A stretch of 64,000 bases of DNA from Saprospiraceae bacterium (lineage in GTDB: Bacteria > Bacteroidota > Bacteroidia > Chitinophagales > Saprospiraceae). Under the pieces are notes generated by a model. It saw only the letters and a list, made by a program, of their open reading frames with translations, was not told where the DNA came from and ran no database searches. Numbering within the stretch: the first letter of the stretch is position 1; each line of letters starts with the position of its first letter. The position numbers and the translations under genes were made by a program. Below, piece after piece: positions 1 through 12,000 of this stretch. The DNA lies in NCBI GenBank assembly GCA_016787345.1, contig JAEUUU010000030.1:58759-122758 (forward strand), read 5' to 3'.

Positions 1-3000
1 TCGTACCAGTAGACGCCCGGCGTACCGAAGTCGCCTTTTTCAAAGCGCACTTCGTTGTAGCCTTGTTCGAAATTACCCACCACGAGTTTGACCAGCTGGC
101 CGGCTGCGTTAAATACGCGGAGCGAGGCGCGGCCCGATTCCGGCAGACGGAAACCGATCACGGTTCCCTGGCGGAAGGGGTTGGGCTGGTTTTGGTAAAG
201 TGCGAAATCTGCTTCGTTCAGGCCGTTTTGCGGTTGTACGAATTCGAAATCGACTTTCATGGTGCTTCCGTCGGCATTGTAGGCTTCGGCGCGCGTAATT
301 TCAGAACCTGCATGCAGCACTTTGGAAAGGCTGGTGCTGTTGCGCAGGGCGCGGAACGTAACGGTAAACAGAACTTCGTCGTCGTTGATCGACAGGGCTT
401 CGCGGCTCACCCAGAGCGTAGTCAGGTGACCGTTGGCCAGGTGCGCGGTGCCGAAGTTGTCGTCGGTCAGTTCGAGCGCTCCGCCCTGGTAGTCGGCAAG
501 TTCGAATACCGAAGGATCGAAGTTGATCGTCATCTGGTAAGCGTGGCGATTGGTAAAGTCGCTCGCTTTGAACGGAATCGTCACCAGTTCGCCGGCATGG
601 AATGCGCGGTCGTTGATCCGGAACCGGAAGGTTTCGCCCGTGCGGTCGTCGGCATTATCGTTGGTCAGGTTGACCGGTGTGTTGCCGTTGACATCGCCCA
701 TGCGTACCGCCACGAAGTCGTCGTCGAGGAAGTTTTGGTCGGCCGGGTTGTGCTCGATCGTTTGCGGGTAAGGCAAGGTGAGCGGACCGAACGGCATGGT
801 GCTGTTCGACGGGAACATGTAACTTTTCGGTACGAATTTCCAGTCGGGCGAGTTCATAATGTGCTGATCGGTACCCAGGGCAAGGCGCTGGATGAGCAGG
901 TAGTCGGCCAGGGTGACCGTCTTCGTATTATTCACATCGGCAGCGATCCACTGGTAGGGCGAGGGGAAGGTATCGCCGAAGATGTGGTTGACGATGCGCA
1001 GCAAGTCGCCGGCGGTAACCCCTGCGTTGAAGGGCGGGCCGACGGTTACTTTATTGCACGACGTGATCGTGTTGGCATTGAGCGGCACACTGAAATCGTA
1101 GGTGCCGGCAGCGGTCGTGATTTCGGTATCGCTGACGGTACCCGCAAGCGTAACCGTGACGTTGGCAACCGGTTTTTCCACGCTGTTCGGGTTTTCCGGG
1201 TTGGCCCAGGTCTTGATGTCGCCTGCGAGGGTTACGTCCGTATTGACCAGTTCGGTAATTTCAACCGAGCCGTTCATTTGATCAACAATCACATCGACCG
1301 GGCCGTTGGCGCCCTCTACGGTGAAGTTGAGAACAACCGGTGTGCCGGTAATGTCGACCGGGCTGATTGCGCCAAGAGGAGCCGTGCCGAGTTGAACGTC
1401 GACGTAGAACAGCACTGTGCCGTCGGGCAAAGTCAGCGGGTTGAGGTCGGTCCAGAGAACACCCACATTGTTGCCGGGGAGGAGGTTGGCCTGCAGGCTG
1501 GAAAGGTTGGCATCGATACCCGATACGCCTACCACCGTGCCGACCGCGGGGTCAACAACATTCACCGTAAAGGTGAAGCCTGCCACGTTGGTAAAGCTTT
1601 CAACGGATACCGGTACCGATACCGTCTCGCCCTGGGCGCCGCCTTCGTTTCCTACCGTGATCTTGATTTTGGCGCCGGCCGTAATCACTACGGAATCAAC
1701 CTGTTGGCAACCGCTGGACTGGTCGTACACCGTCACGTAGTATGTACCGGGCGTCAGGCCGGAGATCGTCGTCGTTGTTTCGTCTGTGCTCCATTCGTAG
1801 GTAAAGTTGCCGGAGCCGCCGGTTGCAGTAACCGTCGCTTCGCCGTCTTCGGCGCCGAAGAACGATTCGTCGTTGCCTTGTACGCTGATGTCCAGGCCGC
1901 TGCCTACGCCGAGTGTTACTTCTACATTGACGGTGCAGGTATTCAGGTTGCCATAAATATCAACAACCGACAAGGTCACCGGATTCAGTCCGAGATCGTC
2001 GCAGTCGAACGTCGAGACGTCGAGATACATGGTATCGAGCGCGCAGTTGTCGACGCTACCCAAATCGATGTCGTCGGCCTGAATCGTGGCAGAACCGTTG
2101 GAACCCAGCGAAATGACTACGTTATTGTTGCAAATCGCGGTCGGGATACTGTTGTCGATCACTTCGAGGATCATCGAATCCACGCCCACGTTACCGCAGG
2201 CATCGATGGCCGAGAAGTAAATCAGATAGCTGCCTACCGGATAATTACCACTGATGCTGAGGATGCTATCACCGAACGGTGCATCGTTGGTGATCAGCAT
2301 TTCACTGGTGTCGGCGCAATCGAAAGGCGCAGCCACGTAATTAACCGGCACCGTGCAGTTGCTGTTCGGCGGATTGTTGGCCGAGTAAATTTTCAACGTA
2401 TCGGGCAAGCCGGGGAAACTCGGCGCCGTGGTATCGACTACCGTGATGTTGCGGACGTGAACCGTCACGTTGCCACATTCATCCACGGCAGTGCGGGTGC
2501 GCACGATCGTGTAGCTGTAATTGCCGCAGGGGCCCTGCGCAACGTTGATCGTGTCTTCCTGCAAATCAACCGGGATGTTCAACGAACAGTTGTCGGTCGC
2601 AGAGATCGACAGCGGGCTGGGCACGCCGGTTTCGCAGGAAACCGTGATATCAGGGTTGTAGGCGCTCAGTACAGGCGCAACCGTATCGATGATGAAGAAA
2701 CTCTGTACGCAGGTCGTGATGTTATTGGCCTGATCCGTAGCCGTCCAGACGCGGTCTACCTGGTAGCAATGCGTCGCGTTGGAATCCGGATTTACATCGA
2801 AGTCTTCGTAGGTAATGACCGGATTGCCGGGTGAGGCGCAGTTGTCGGTTGCCTGTGCAAACTGGTGCAGGTTCGGCGAAAGATCGTCAGTGCAGAGCAG
2901 TGTTTTGCTGGGCGGGCAGAGGGTGATTTCGGGCGCTACGTTGTCCTGAATCACAATGTAGGTGTTGCAGGTGGAAACGTTGCCGAATCCGTCGTAAACA

Positions 3001-6000
3001 TACAGTTTGACCGGATGCTGCGTCACGCCATCGGCGTCGGAGCAATCATAGGTCAAAATATCGGAAGGCGCCTGCAAAGGCGACTCGTCGAGGCGCTGAA
3101 TATCGATATCGATGGCAAAGCCGAAGCAATTATCAAAACTCAGGTTGTTGAATTGGAAATCGATTACCGTGACTGTTCCGGAAGGTTGCAGCGAAGCGCT
3201 TACACCATTAATGCAAATTGCGTTCGGCGGTGTGGCATCTTCTACAATCAGGGTCAGTAAATGGTTGGTCTGATTGAAGCTGGAATCGCTGACGACAAAA
3301 CTGATCGAGTGCGTTCCTACGCCATAAAATCCGGTAATGTCCGAACCCGATCCGATGCCGCCATTGCTGGTGATAAAGATATCGTCGCCGGTTTCACAAT
3401 CCGTGACGTAATCGGCCAGGTTGAATTCGAGCAGTGCATTGCAGAACAAGTCGTCGGGCGCCGTTTGAATAATAAGCGTGTCGGGTGTTCCGGCCAGCAA
3501 TTCGGGATCTTCCGTATCCACAACCGTAATCACCTGTACTTCGGTAACCTCATTGCCGAAGTTGTCGACGCCGGTCCAGGTGCGGGTGATGGTGTAATTG
3601 TATAAGCCATAACCCGAAGCCGTTTGGGTCGACACTTCTTCAAAACTCACTTCCACTTCCTGATCGCAGTTATCCGCGCCGCTCAGCATAGCGGCATCCG
3701 GAATCGGTTGGCAAGCCTGGATAGTGGTATCGTTGGGCGCCGGTTCGAGTACCGGGGCGATCTCGTCGACCACGTTGACCGTAACGGAGCAGGTATCGGA
3801 ATTGCCTTCCTGATCTGTAGCGACCAAAGAGACAATTGCATCGCCCAGATCGGAGCAGTCGAGAATCGGATTGATCAGAGAAAGCGTGATCGGTCCGCAT
3901 TCGTTCGGGTCATTGCTGCCGTTATCCATCTGCGGAATGGTGACGGTGGAGAGCCCCTGGCTGTTCAGCGCCACAGTAAACGTAGGTTTGCAGAGCGCTT
4001 TCGGAGGGAAAATATCTTCCAGAACCGTGATATTCTGCGGTTGCGTGGTTACGTTACCGTTGCCATCGTCGTAGAGCCAGGTAATCACATAGTTGCCCGG
4101 CATCAGGTTGTATTTCGGCGGCGTACCCGGGATAAAGATACCTACGGGCGTTGAGGGGGTGCCGAAAATAACCGGTGCATTGGGATTGCATGGGTCGCTC
4201 GCCGTAGGCGCTTCAATCACAATGCCGCCGCAGGAGTCTATCAGCATCGGCAATACCGCGATCGTCGGGATCGGGGCCTGGCCATCCTGGAGAGTGACAT
4301 TGAACGTACAGCTCGTTGTGTTATAAGCATCCTGACCCTGAATGGTAATCGGGAATGTGTTACCGGCAGCCGGCGGGTTGGGTGCGAAAATACTGCCCAG
4401 TGTTGTCGTGGGTGCAAAGGTTTGGGTCAGTACCACGTTGCCGGGGCAGTTGTCGGATACCAACACAAGGTTGCGATAGTCGGGCACCTGGGCCGTCGGG
4501 CAGGTCGCTAACAGAATCTGATCGCCCGGGCAGGTCAGCTGGGGTACCTGTGTATCTTCTACTTCCACTGTAAAGGAGCAAATCGACACGTTGTTGCTGG
4601 CATCGGTTGCCGTGTATGTCACGGTCGTAACACCCACCGGGAACTGCGCAGTGGCAAAAACCTGGAAGGGGAAACCGCTGTAGTTGAACGGATTCGACAG
4701 GTTAATGGACTGTTGAACAGTGGGGTTATTAATGGTCTCCGTCACGGCAAAGTTTTGGCAGTCGGTCACATTGGGCACCAACGACCAGGGGCGTACCCAG
4801 GAATACAGGTTGGAGCAGGCTCCGGTAGTATTGGGCAATACAACCTGTTCGCCACATTTCGGATAGTTAAAAGCCGGGGCAATGGCATCCTTCACTTCCA
4901 CAGTAATTGTCTGGGCGGTGGTGTTACCACATTCGTCGCGGGCGATGTAGGTGACGGTGGAAATACCGATGGGGAAGTTGATTACACCCGGGTTACCGTT
5001 GACGGGCGTCATAGCAGAACCTACATCGGTGAAGCCATAATTGTTCGGCGGAGCAGGATAGTCGATATAATAGGAATAGGTCATATTGAGATCGGCCGTG
5101 CAATTGTCGGCAATCTGGCTGTTCTGTACTGCAAGATTGACCGGAGCCGAGCAGGCGGGCATGCCGCCGGGGCCCTGAGTGGAATTGACAACGACCGGCG
5201 AGCTCAACGTCAAGACCGGTTTTGTAATATCCTGTACCGTAATGACCTGGGTTGCCGTGGCCATGTTCACGCCATCGGAAGCTTTCCAGGTACGTACAAA
5301 GGTGAATCCATTAGCGCAGGTCGTGCTAAGCGGAGCGTCGGTATAGGTAATCGTGGGGGTAGCACAGTTGTCGGAAGCAGTGGGTGTACCCGAATTAAAG
5401 AAACCATTGGCCTGAATCTGTGCATAGTAGGCATCACAGTTTGCCGTCACCGGCATGGGAGCGGTAATCGTGGGAATGCCGGCATCAACCACCTGTACCT
5501 GGCGGGAACAGGTAGCCGTTACATTGCCAGCCGGATCGGTGGCTTTATGGAATACCGTATGGAGCCCGATCTGGCTGCAATTGACCGTAATGGAAGTCAT
5601 GTAAGCACCGCCGGCATCCAGTTTGATGCTGTCGGTTTTGCTGCAGTTGTCTGTCGAAGTTGCAAATATCTGGTTGGGCAGAATCGTAGCCGAAGTGCCG
5701 GTCAGATTAACCGTCAGGGTACCCGCCTGGCAACTTACCGTGGGGGCAATCAGGTCTTGTACCGTAACAGTGGCTGTGCAGGTACTGGTGCGGCCACCGA
5801 AGTCGGTCGCCGTCAGCGTAACGATATTGGCGCCCAGTGGCGTGCAAGAAAAGTTGAACGTAGCTGGCGACAACGTGAAACTGCAGTTGTCGGTGGAGCC
5901 GTTGTCGATGGCAGAGGCGGGCAGAGAAGCCGTCCCCATGGCATTAAGTTGTACCGTTGCGTTTTTGCATTTGGCTACCGGGTCTTGATTGTCGGTAACA

Positions 6001-8429
6001 ACCACCTGGAAAGAGTAGGTGCTGATATTACCGATCGCGTCTTTTGCCAGCCAGGTCACCGTAGTGGTACCGAGCGGGAAAATCGCGTTGGGCTGGTGGC
6101 TCTGGAACAGGGTGGAAACCGGCGGGTTACAAACATCAGTAGCCGTCGGCCATACCCAGCCTAATTGCGCAAAACAGCCGTTGGCTACTGTATTGACATT
6201 GGCAGTGGCGCCATTGGCATAAGTGCCGCCGCTGAATGTGGGGCCTTGCACGTCGGTTACGTTTACATTGAAAGAGCAAGAGAAAGAGTTGCCGGAATCG
6301 TCCTTAACCCTTACCGTCATATTATTGGAACCTGTGCTGAATTGTACATTGCTCAGGTTCACCTGTCCGGCAACGGGAGTTACCGATACAAACGGCGCGG
6401 CATTCAATTTGTATTCAAATTCTATTCCGCAGTTATCAATAGAGTTGTCAAAATATTGCTTCGGACCATTGACCGGGCTCGCTTCATTGAAGAACAAATC
6501 AAAAACAGTAGCGTTGCAGCCCAGCATCGGATCGGCAGGTACCGTGATATTGGCAGGGCAGGTAACGACAGGAGGCGTATTGTCGACGATGGCCACGGTT
6601 GCCGTACAGGTTGACGTCAGGTTGGAATTGTCGGTTACCGTCAAAGTCACCATAGGCGTCAGCGGCAGCAGACTGTTGCAGTCAAACAGACTGGGCGATA
6701 CGGTGATTGATTTTATTCCACAGTTATCATAGGAACCGTTATTGACCAATGCAGCATCGAGCAATGCTACGCCGAGAACAGGATCAAGCGACAGCGGAAT
6801 CGGGTTCATCGGATTGACGCATTGAGCGACGGGCGGCTGGTTTTCGTCGACCGTAAAAGTGTAGTCTACAAAAATACTGTTCATCGCATTGTCGGTCCAG
6901 CGGTAACGGATTACCGTCGTGCCCGCCGGGAAATTAACATCGATGGTGCCGCCACCCATGGGCGGGAAAGGCGCCTCTGCGATGAGAACGTCAAGATCAG
7001 GACCGGAGACAACGGTTTCTGTGAGTGTAACAGGGCCGCAATCGGCAACCGAGCCCATCGAAGGACGGGTAAAGGTGATTTCGCGGAAGCAGTTGTTGGC
7101 CAGTACGGGGAAGTTAAAGTTCTGCCCACTGGGATTAGGCGTCACTACGGGGGCAACATTGTCTTGCACCGTGACGGTGAAAGAAGCGCTTGAAGTCAGA
7201 CCATTGATATCGGTAGCCGTATAGGTCACCGTAGAAGTGCCAAGGTTGAAAAGCTGGGTAATCGACGCGCCTTGCGTCACAGCGGCCAGGGCGACGGTTG
7301 TCGCGCCACTGATGGCCATTTGCAGCGTATTAGGGCCGGCGCAGTTGTCGGTGATGGTCGGGTGGTTCCAGGTAAAGGAGCCATCGCAAAGATCGAGCGG
7401 AGTAGCGCCGCCGGTAGAAGTGCCGATATTGGACTGGTTGGCCGGCACGCCGTTTATAACGGGGTTCTGGTTGTCGTTGACAGTGACGTTAAAAGCGCAA
7501 TTGGCCGAAAGGCTCGCGCCATCGGTTACGGTGTAAGTGACGTTGGTAACACCTTCGGGGAATTCAACGCTGCTGGCCAGGCCAGCGCCGGAAGCCGGAA
7601 TGGCGCCGGGCGCCATCCAGGTGATCGTTGTAGACCCGCAGTTGTCGCTCACAGCGACCGGGTTGGGAAGGGCGGCAAGGGTTTTGGAGCACACACCCGG
7701 GTCGGTATTCAATACCTGATTGGCCGGGCAGGTGATGCTCGGCGCCTGGTTGTCGTTTACCTGAACTGTAAAAGTGCAGGTGCGGGTATTATTGGAAGCG
7801 TCGGAGGCGACGTAAGTTACCGTGGTAAGCCCCACGTTAAAGTTTGTGCCGCTTGCACTGTTAATTCCGGTATTGGGACTGGCGGCCGTAGTGGCGCCGC
7901 TGGCCGACCAGGTCTGGGTCGTTACCGCACAGTTGTCGGTGGCTGTCGGCGCAAGGCCGGCTACTGTAGCCGAACAAAGACCTGCGCCGGCATTCACAAC
8001 CGGGGAGGCAGGACAGGTAATATTCGGTTTGATATTGTCAGTGATAGTAATAATCAAAGTGCGCGAATTGGCGCTGGGGCCACTGGCGCCGTTGACCCGT
8101 ACGTAACGGGTAATCGGGCTTGCCGTAATATCGGCGCAGGTAAAGTTGACCGGCAGATTTGTCAGGCCGCCGGAGAAGTTGGCGACGTTCGATAACTCGT
8201 AAACGCAGCCGCCATTGATGGAAAAGCCAAAAACGCTCATTACAGCCGCATCGAGCGTGACCGTGCCGCCGGAATTGACAAACAGGTTGATTGGCACCGG
8301 TTGATTGGCCGGCAAAGGAGCCGTGACAAAGTCACCGCATTGCCCGTTGGCCCGGTAACCCGCGGTCAGCAGCAGGCAAAACGCCGCTACCGCCACCGCC
8401 CAACGGCGTGGTGTTGTTGAAGTGTTCAT
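1..8429 (-). CDS. Giant HYR-repeat T9SS adhesin (3' end beyond window)
   Basis: The frame is open on the minus strand from an ATG at 8429 to the left edge, about 2809 codons, with the C-terminus cut off. A signal peptide is visible (basic start MNTSTTPRRW, hydrophobic core, cleavage likely after ANGQ near residue 30). HYR/Ig-like units follow from about residue 130, with recurring TCPAN, TDNC and TVTV-D-N-P signatures. After them come a SprB-type repeat (about 2175-2247), a cohesin-like domain (2247-2394), a small carboxypeptidase-regulatory-like beta domain (2395-2456), a dockerin-like pair of loops (2462-2527; VTAGDLLRIVNHIFG, then AADVNNTKTVTLADYLL), a second cohesin-like domain (2577-2714) and the start of a type A sorting domain (QNQPNPF, then YNEVRFEKGDFG). 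It is exported by Sec, then T9SS, and probably anchored on the cell surface as an adhesin; that role is inferred from the family. Long open frames on the other strand here are by-products of repetitive high-GC coding sequence. Confidence 0.9.
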   Translation of the reverse strand, partial: MNTSTTPRRWAVAVAAFCLLLTAGYRANGQCGDFVTAPLPANQPVPINLFVNSGGTVTLDAAVMSVFGFSINGGCVYELSNVANFSGGLTNLPVNFTCADITASPITRYVRVNGASGPSANSRTLIITITDNIKPNITCPASPVVNAGAGLCSATVAGLAPTATDNCAVTTQTWSASGATTAASPNTGINSASGTNFNVGLTTVTYVASDASNNTRTCTFTVQVNDNQAPSITCPANQVLNTDPGVCSKTLAALPNPVAVSDNCGSTTITWMAPGAIPASGAGLASSVEFPEGVTNVTYTVTDGASLSANCAFNVTVNDNQNPVINGVPANQSNIGTSTGGATPLDLCDGSFTWNHPTITDNCAGPNTLQMAISGATTVALAAVTQGASITQLFNLGTSTVTYTATDINGLTSSASFTVTVQDNVAPVVTPNPSGQNFNFPVLANNCFREITFTRPSMGSVADCGPVTLTETVVSGPDLDVLIAEAPFPPMGGGTIDVNFPAGTTVIRYRWTDNAMNSIFVDYTFTVDENQPPVAQCVNPMNPIPLSLDPVLGVALLDAALVNNGSYDNCGIKSITVSPSLFDCNSLLPLTPMVTLTVTDNSNLTSTCTATVAIVDNTPPVVTCPANITVPADPMLGCNATVFDLFFNEASPVNGPKQYFDNSIDNCGIEFEYKLNAAPFVSVTPVAGQVNLSNVQFSTGSNNMTVRVKDDSGNSFSCSFNVNVTDVQGPTFSGGTYANGATANVNTVANGCFAQLGWVWPTATDVCNPPVSTLFQSHQPNAIFPLGTTTVTWLAKDAIGNISTYSFQVVVTDNQDPVAKCKNATVQLNAMGTASLPASAIDNGSTDNCSFTLSPATFNFSCTPLGANIVTLTATDFGGRTSTCTATVTVQDLIAPTVSCQAGTLTVNLTGTSATILPNQIFATSTDNCSKTDSIKLDAGGAYMTSITVNCSQIGLHTVFHKATDPAGNVTATCSRQVQVVDAGIPTITAPMPVTANCDAYYAQIQANGFFNSGTPTASDNCATPTITYTDAPLSTTCANGFTFVRTWKASDGVNMATATQVITVQDITKPVLTLSSPVVVNSTQGPGGMPACSAPVNLAVQNSQIADNCTADLNMTYSYYIDYPAPPNNYGFTDVGSAMTPVNGNPGVINFPIGISTVTYIARDECGNTTAQTITVEVKDAIAPAFNYPKCGEQVVLPNTTGACSNLYSWVRPWSLVPNVTDCQNFAVTETINNPTVQQSINLSNPFNYSGFPFQVFATAQFPVGVTTVTYTATDASNNVSICSFTVEVEDTQVPQLTCPGDQILLATCPTAQVPDYRNLVLVSDNCPGNVVLTQTFAPTTTLGSIFAPNPPAAGNTFPITIQGQDAYNTTSCTFNVTLQDGQAPIPTIAVLPMLIDSCGGIVIEAPTASDPCNPNAPVIFGTPSTPVGIFIPGTPPKYNLMPGNYVITWLYDDGNGNVTTQPQNITVLEDIFPPKALCKPTFTVALNSQGLSTVTIPQMDNGSNDPNECGPITLSLINPILDCSDLGDAIVSLVATDQEGNSDTCSVTVNVVDEIAPVLEPAPNDTTIQACQPIPDAAMLSGADNCDQEVEVSFEEVSTQTASGYGLYNYTITRTWTGVDNFGNEVTEVQVITVVDTEDPELLAGTPDTLIIQTAPDDLFCNALLEFNLADYVTDCETGDDIFITSNGGIGSGSDITGFYGVGTHSISFVVSDSSFNQTNHLLTLIVEDATPPNAICINGVSASLQPSGTVTVIDFQFNNLSFDNCFGFAIDIDIQRLDESPLQAPSDILTYDCSDADGVTQHPVKLYVYDGFGNVSTCNTYIVIQDNVAPEITLCPPSKTLLCTDDLSPNLHQFAQATDNCASPGNPVITYEDFDVNPDSNATHCYQVDRVWTATDQANNITTCVQSFFIIDTVAPVLSAYNPDITVSCETGVPSPLSISATDNCSLNIPVDLQEDTINVAQGPCGNYSYTIVRTRTAVDECGNVTVHVRNITVVDTTAPSFPGLPDTLKIYSANNPPNSNCTVPVNYVAAPFDCADTSEMLITNDAPFGDSILSISGNYPVGSYLIYFSAIDACGNVGVDSMILEVIDNSIPTAICNNNVVISLGSNGSATIQADDIDLGSVDNCALDTMYLDVSTFDCDDLGLNPVTLSVVDIYGNLNTCTVNVEVTLGVGSGLDISVQGNDESFFGAEDGEATVTATGGSGNFTYEWSTDETTTTISGLTPGTYYVTVYDQSSGCQQVDSVVITAGAKIKITVGNEGGAQGETVSVPVSVESFTNVAGFTFTVNVVDPAVGTVVGVSGIDANLSSLQANLLPGNNVGVLWTDLNPLTLPDGTVLFYVDVQLGTAPLGAISPVDITGTPVVLNFTVEGANGPVDVIVDQMNGSVEITELVNTDVTLAGDIKTWANPENPNSVEKPVANVTVTLAGTVSDTEITTAAGTYDFSVPLNANTITSCNKVTVGPPFNAGVTAGDLLRIVNHIFGDTFPSPYQWIAADVNNTKTVTLADYLLIQRLALGTDQHIMNSPDWKFVPKSYMFPSNSTMPFGPLTLPYPQTIEHNPADQNFLDDDFVAVRMGDVNGNTPVNLTNDNADDRTGETFRFRINDRAFHAGELVTIPFKASDFTNRHAYQMTINFDPSVFELADYQGGALELTDDNFGTAHLANGHLTTLWVSREALSINDDEVLFTVTFRALRNSTSLSKVLHAGSEITRAEAYNADGSTMKVDFEFVQPQNGLNEADFALYQNQPNPFRQGTVIGFRLPESGRASLRVFNAAGQLVKLVVGNFEQGYNEVRFEKGDFGTPGVYWY

Positions 8430-9060
8430 GGTCAACAAATTTGATGATGGGAAAAAAGTAGTGGAGAGATGTCTGAAGAAGGGTGTTAGTCTCTTCATCA
8501 AGCGATCGGTTTGGAATGAAAAAATGTTGTTTTACGCAGATTCCGCCAGTGGTGCATGTGCTGCATCATATATATATCGGGAAACCGGCCAGAAGTTGGA
8601 ACCAACCGCAAGGACGATGGATTAAAGGATTGTAAAAACGCCGCAAGTTTAAGGCGAAAAGTGGGAACCATTCAAATATTTTTGGGTTCGTTAGTGATCG
8701 TGCCAGCATACGCCAAAAACCGTACCAATTTTAGGGTACACCCTCCGTTTGCTCCGAATTTCTGCCGTTTTCTGCCGATGCGTTCACATTTAACGCAAAA
8801 AGTCTTTGCGAGTCACAGGCAATCCCTACCTTTGGCAAGGTATTTGAACAAATTATTTTTAATCCTAAAATTTTCCTCGCCTTTGCGCTTCTTTCGTCGA
8901 CGCCGGTCAAGGTGTTGCAATCCCCCTCCCCCTTACTCAGCATTATTCCTTTATGCCAATTGTTGTTATCACTTCCGATCTGCTTTCCGGAACGTGACCC
9001 TAGCCATTTGTTCATCCCTAATCCAGCATTCCTTTTTGTTAACCGATTAATTCATTCCAC
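8430..9060. other. Divergent intergenic region between two giant genes
   Basis: This 631-base gap separates the start codons of two divergent giant surface-protein genes. It contains a good Bacteroidota-type promoter for the right-hand gene, listed separately. I found no comparable promoter for the left-hand gene; only a weak TACTTTTT match lies at 8460-8453 on the minus strand. The open frame at 8556-9050 has no signal peptide, no recognisable domain and codon use unlike its neighbours, so I do not treat it as a gene. I saw no RNA gene or hairpin terminator. Confidence 0.6.
8805..8834 (+). promoter_or_regulatory. Candidate sigma-ABfr-type promoter for 9061 gene
   Basis: TTTG at 8805-8808 is followed after 18 bases by TACCTTTG at 8827-8834. 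This fits the Bacteroidota housekeeping promoter, TTTG at -33 and TAnnTTTG at -7. It would leave an untranslated leader of roughly 220 bases before the ATG at 9061. The match is read from the sequence; use as a promoter is inferred. Confidence 0.55.
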
Positions 9061-12000
9061 ATGAACGCAAGTTTACCGCAAAACCAGGCCTTCCGCCCCG
9101 GCTGGCTAAAATCCTGTTGCGCTGCATTCCTGTTTCTGGCAGGCTTTCAACATGCCGTAACGCACGCGCAAGGAACCCTTTACTACTACACCAATGCCAC
9201 GAGCGGCATCCCTGCTATCGTAGCCCCCGGCATCGATACCATGGGGCCGATCGAAAACCTCAAACGAGGCGGCGGCGTGGATACCACCATCAACTGCTCG
9301 GCCAATCAAGGCTTCGGGTCGGACGGCTGGCCTACCACCAACACTTTCGATGTGGACGCCTTCAATTCATCTGGCGACTACATCGAATTTACCCTTGATC
9401 CGCAAGCCGGCTACACCCTGCTCATCACGGGATTTGCGGCTAACTCCCGCCGGGAAAACCCCAGCGGCATCGTCAACGACGGCCCCGCCTCGCTGCGATA
9501 CGCTTATAGCAAAACCGGGGCGCCCGGCAGCTGGACGTTCGTCAATCCGGGCAACCCGCAGGCCAGCAGTACCTGCGGCAGTCTGGGGGTGACTCGTGTC
9601 TGGACATCCTTTCCGAGCGTATCGGTTTCGGGGTCCGAAACAATCACTTTCCGGATATACGGCCTGTCGAGCGGCGCCAATATGACCGGCGATTTGTTTT
9701 TGCGCAATGTCATAGTCAGTGGCTTTGTGTGCTCTTCTACACCTTCGGCCAACCTGACCCCGGTGAGTTTTTGCGAGGGAACAAGCACTTACGACATTCC
9801 CGTAACATCCAGTACTGCCGACATCACCAGCTACTCGCTTAGTTTTTCGCCGGCAGGCATCCCCACCGTAAGCGGCACGCTGCCCTCTCCGGGCGCATTA
9901 CCTTCTGTGTTGACTATTGCAGCAGATATGGCTGCCGACGGCATTTATTCAGGTACGCTGACGCTGACGAATGTCTGCGGTAGCAATACTGTTATTAATT
10001 TCCCCAATCTGGTCACGATCAACCCGCTTCCGGTAGTCAATATAACTATTGCAGAAGAATCGGGTGTGGCTGATGACGACGGCACTGTTTGTCCGGGTGA
10101 TGAAGCTACGATTACAGCCAGCGGTGGCGGCACCTATCTTTGGAGCACCAGCGAAACCACGGCGTCTGTTACCGTTTCGCCGCTGACTAACACGACCTAC
10201 GACGTCACCGTTACCAACCTTGGCTGCGAGCAAACAGCTTCCGCTACGATTTTGGTAACTGCCCCGGAAACGGCCAACGCCGGACCCGACCAGTCGACCT
10301 GCGTTGACGGGGTTGTGTTATTGGCTGGCGCTTTTGGCGGCACGGCTACCGGCGCGTCCTGGTCGGACAATGGGGCGGGCGGATCATTTCTGCCAAACGC
10401 CAATACATTGAATGCCTATTACACTCCTCCTATGGGCAATACGGATCCTATTGCCCTTACGCTGACCACTGACGGTCCTTGTCCGGTCAGCGATGAGGTT
10501 ATCATCAGTTATGACGCCGAGCCTGCAATGACCTTGTCGGCGAATGCGTCATCTTCTACGGCAACCTGCAATGATCAGGTTACAGTTACAATAGCAGTAG
10601 AAGAAGGTTATGATGATATATCATCAATGGATTTCAGCATCAACTGGAATGCCTCGGCATTCAGTTTGGTCAGCCACTCGGCAACAGCAGTCGGCGGGAG
10701 TACGCCCTCGACGTCAACTCCTGGAATGGGTACATTGACCTATTCCTGGTATGATCCTATGGGCGCCTTTGGTGAAGATTTGCCGAATGGTACAATTCTA
10801 TTGACCATGACGTTTGATGTCCTCAATGCTTCCGGTTCGGAAAGTATCGTTATTGCCGAACCGCCAACATTGCTGGAAGCAACAACCTGGCAACTTTGCG
10901 AGTTGAATATAACACTCAATAATGACGCCGATATAAATTTAGAGCCCATCACTATCGGACTCTCTATCGAAGAAGAATCCGGCATAGCAGACAATGATGG
11001 AAATATCTGCGCAGGTGATGACGTGACGCTCACTGCCAGTGGCGGCGTTTCCTACGAGTGGAGCCCGGGCGGCGAGACAACAGCAAGCATTACGGTCAGC
11101 CCGACCAGTTCGACTACTTATACCGTGACCGTGACGGACAGTAATGGTTGCACCAATTCTGCCACGGCCGAAATTCGGGTAAATCCATTACCCATGGCTG
11201 CAGTTACGGTCGATCTCAATGAAATTTGTATCGGCGGCGCTATTGAGATCACCTTCAACGAAGGCGTCTATCCGGACGGCACGGAATTCATTCTTTCGGC
11301 CAATATTGAAGACGCCAACGGTCCGAACCCCAACAATCCGATTTCCTATTCGGAAGTCATCGACACAGACCACATCGACTGGACCGAGGGCTTCGACTTT
11401 TCCGGCGACCTCAGCGTCAGCGATATTACGGTGACCAATCCGGCCACCGGATGCTCAAGTATTGTCGACGGATTCGAGGTGGATGTGCTTGACGCGCCGG
11501 TATTGTCCTTTACCGCACAGGCCGACGGCGACGATCCGCAAAGCGGCAGCAGCAACGGCCCGACGACGGTCACGCTTGAATTTTGTGAAGGTGACTATTT
11601 TTCCTTTACAGCATTCAACGTAAATGCTCCGAATACAGGTTTCCTGGAAAATCTCGACGGCACTGGCAACGTGACATACGACGGCAATCTGGTTACCCCA
11701 CTACCCCGTCCGCAACAAGATTTTACTCCTGCACAAGTGGCCGGCTTTTTCACCGGAGGTCCTTATGGTCCTTATGGCTTGAGTGCAGGCGCTTCTGGCA
11801 GTCTCACACAGACATTTACTCCCTACCTTGAAATCGACGGCGTACCCGGTTACAGCGCGGGCGATTGCCTGGGCGAAACGGTTACCCTGGTTTATAACGT
11901 ACACGCCAATCCTACCCCATCGATTGACGTGACCGAAACTTCGGGGGTTGCCGATGACGATAGTGCAATTTGTCTCGGCGCCTCTGTTACGCTGACTGCC

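Noticed and set aside
63-2834. Long open frame on the plus strand (about 920 codons) opposite the left giant gene
   Set aside because: It is antisense to the repeat-rich gene, has no signal peptide or domain, and its composition (Arg, Val, Gly, His) is that of a shadow frame of Asp/Asn/Thr-rich coding DNA.
8556-9050. Open frame of 164 codons between the giant genes
   Set aside because: No recognisable domain or signal, high Arg/Cys/Phe content, and it covers the candidate promoter of the next gene.
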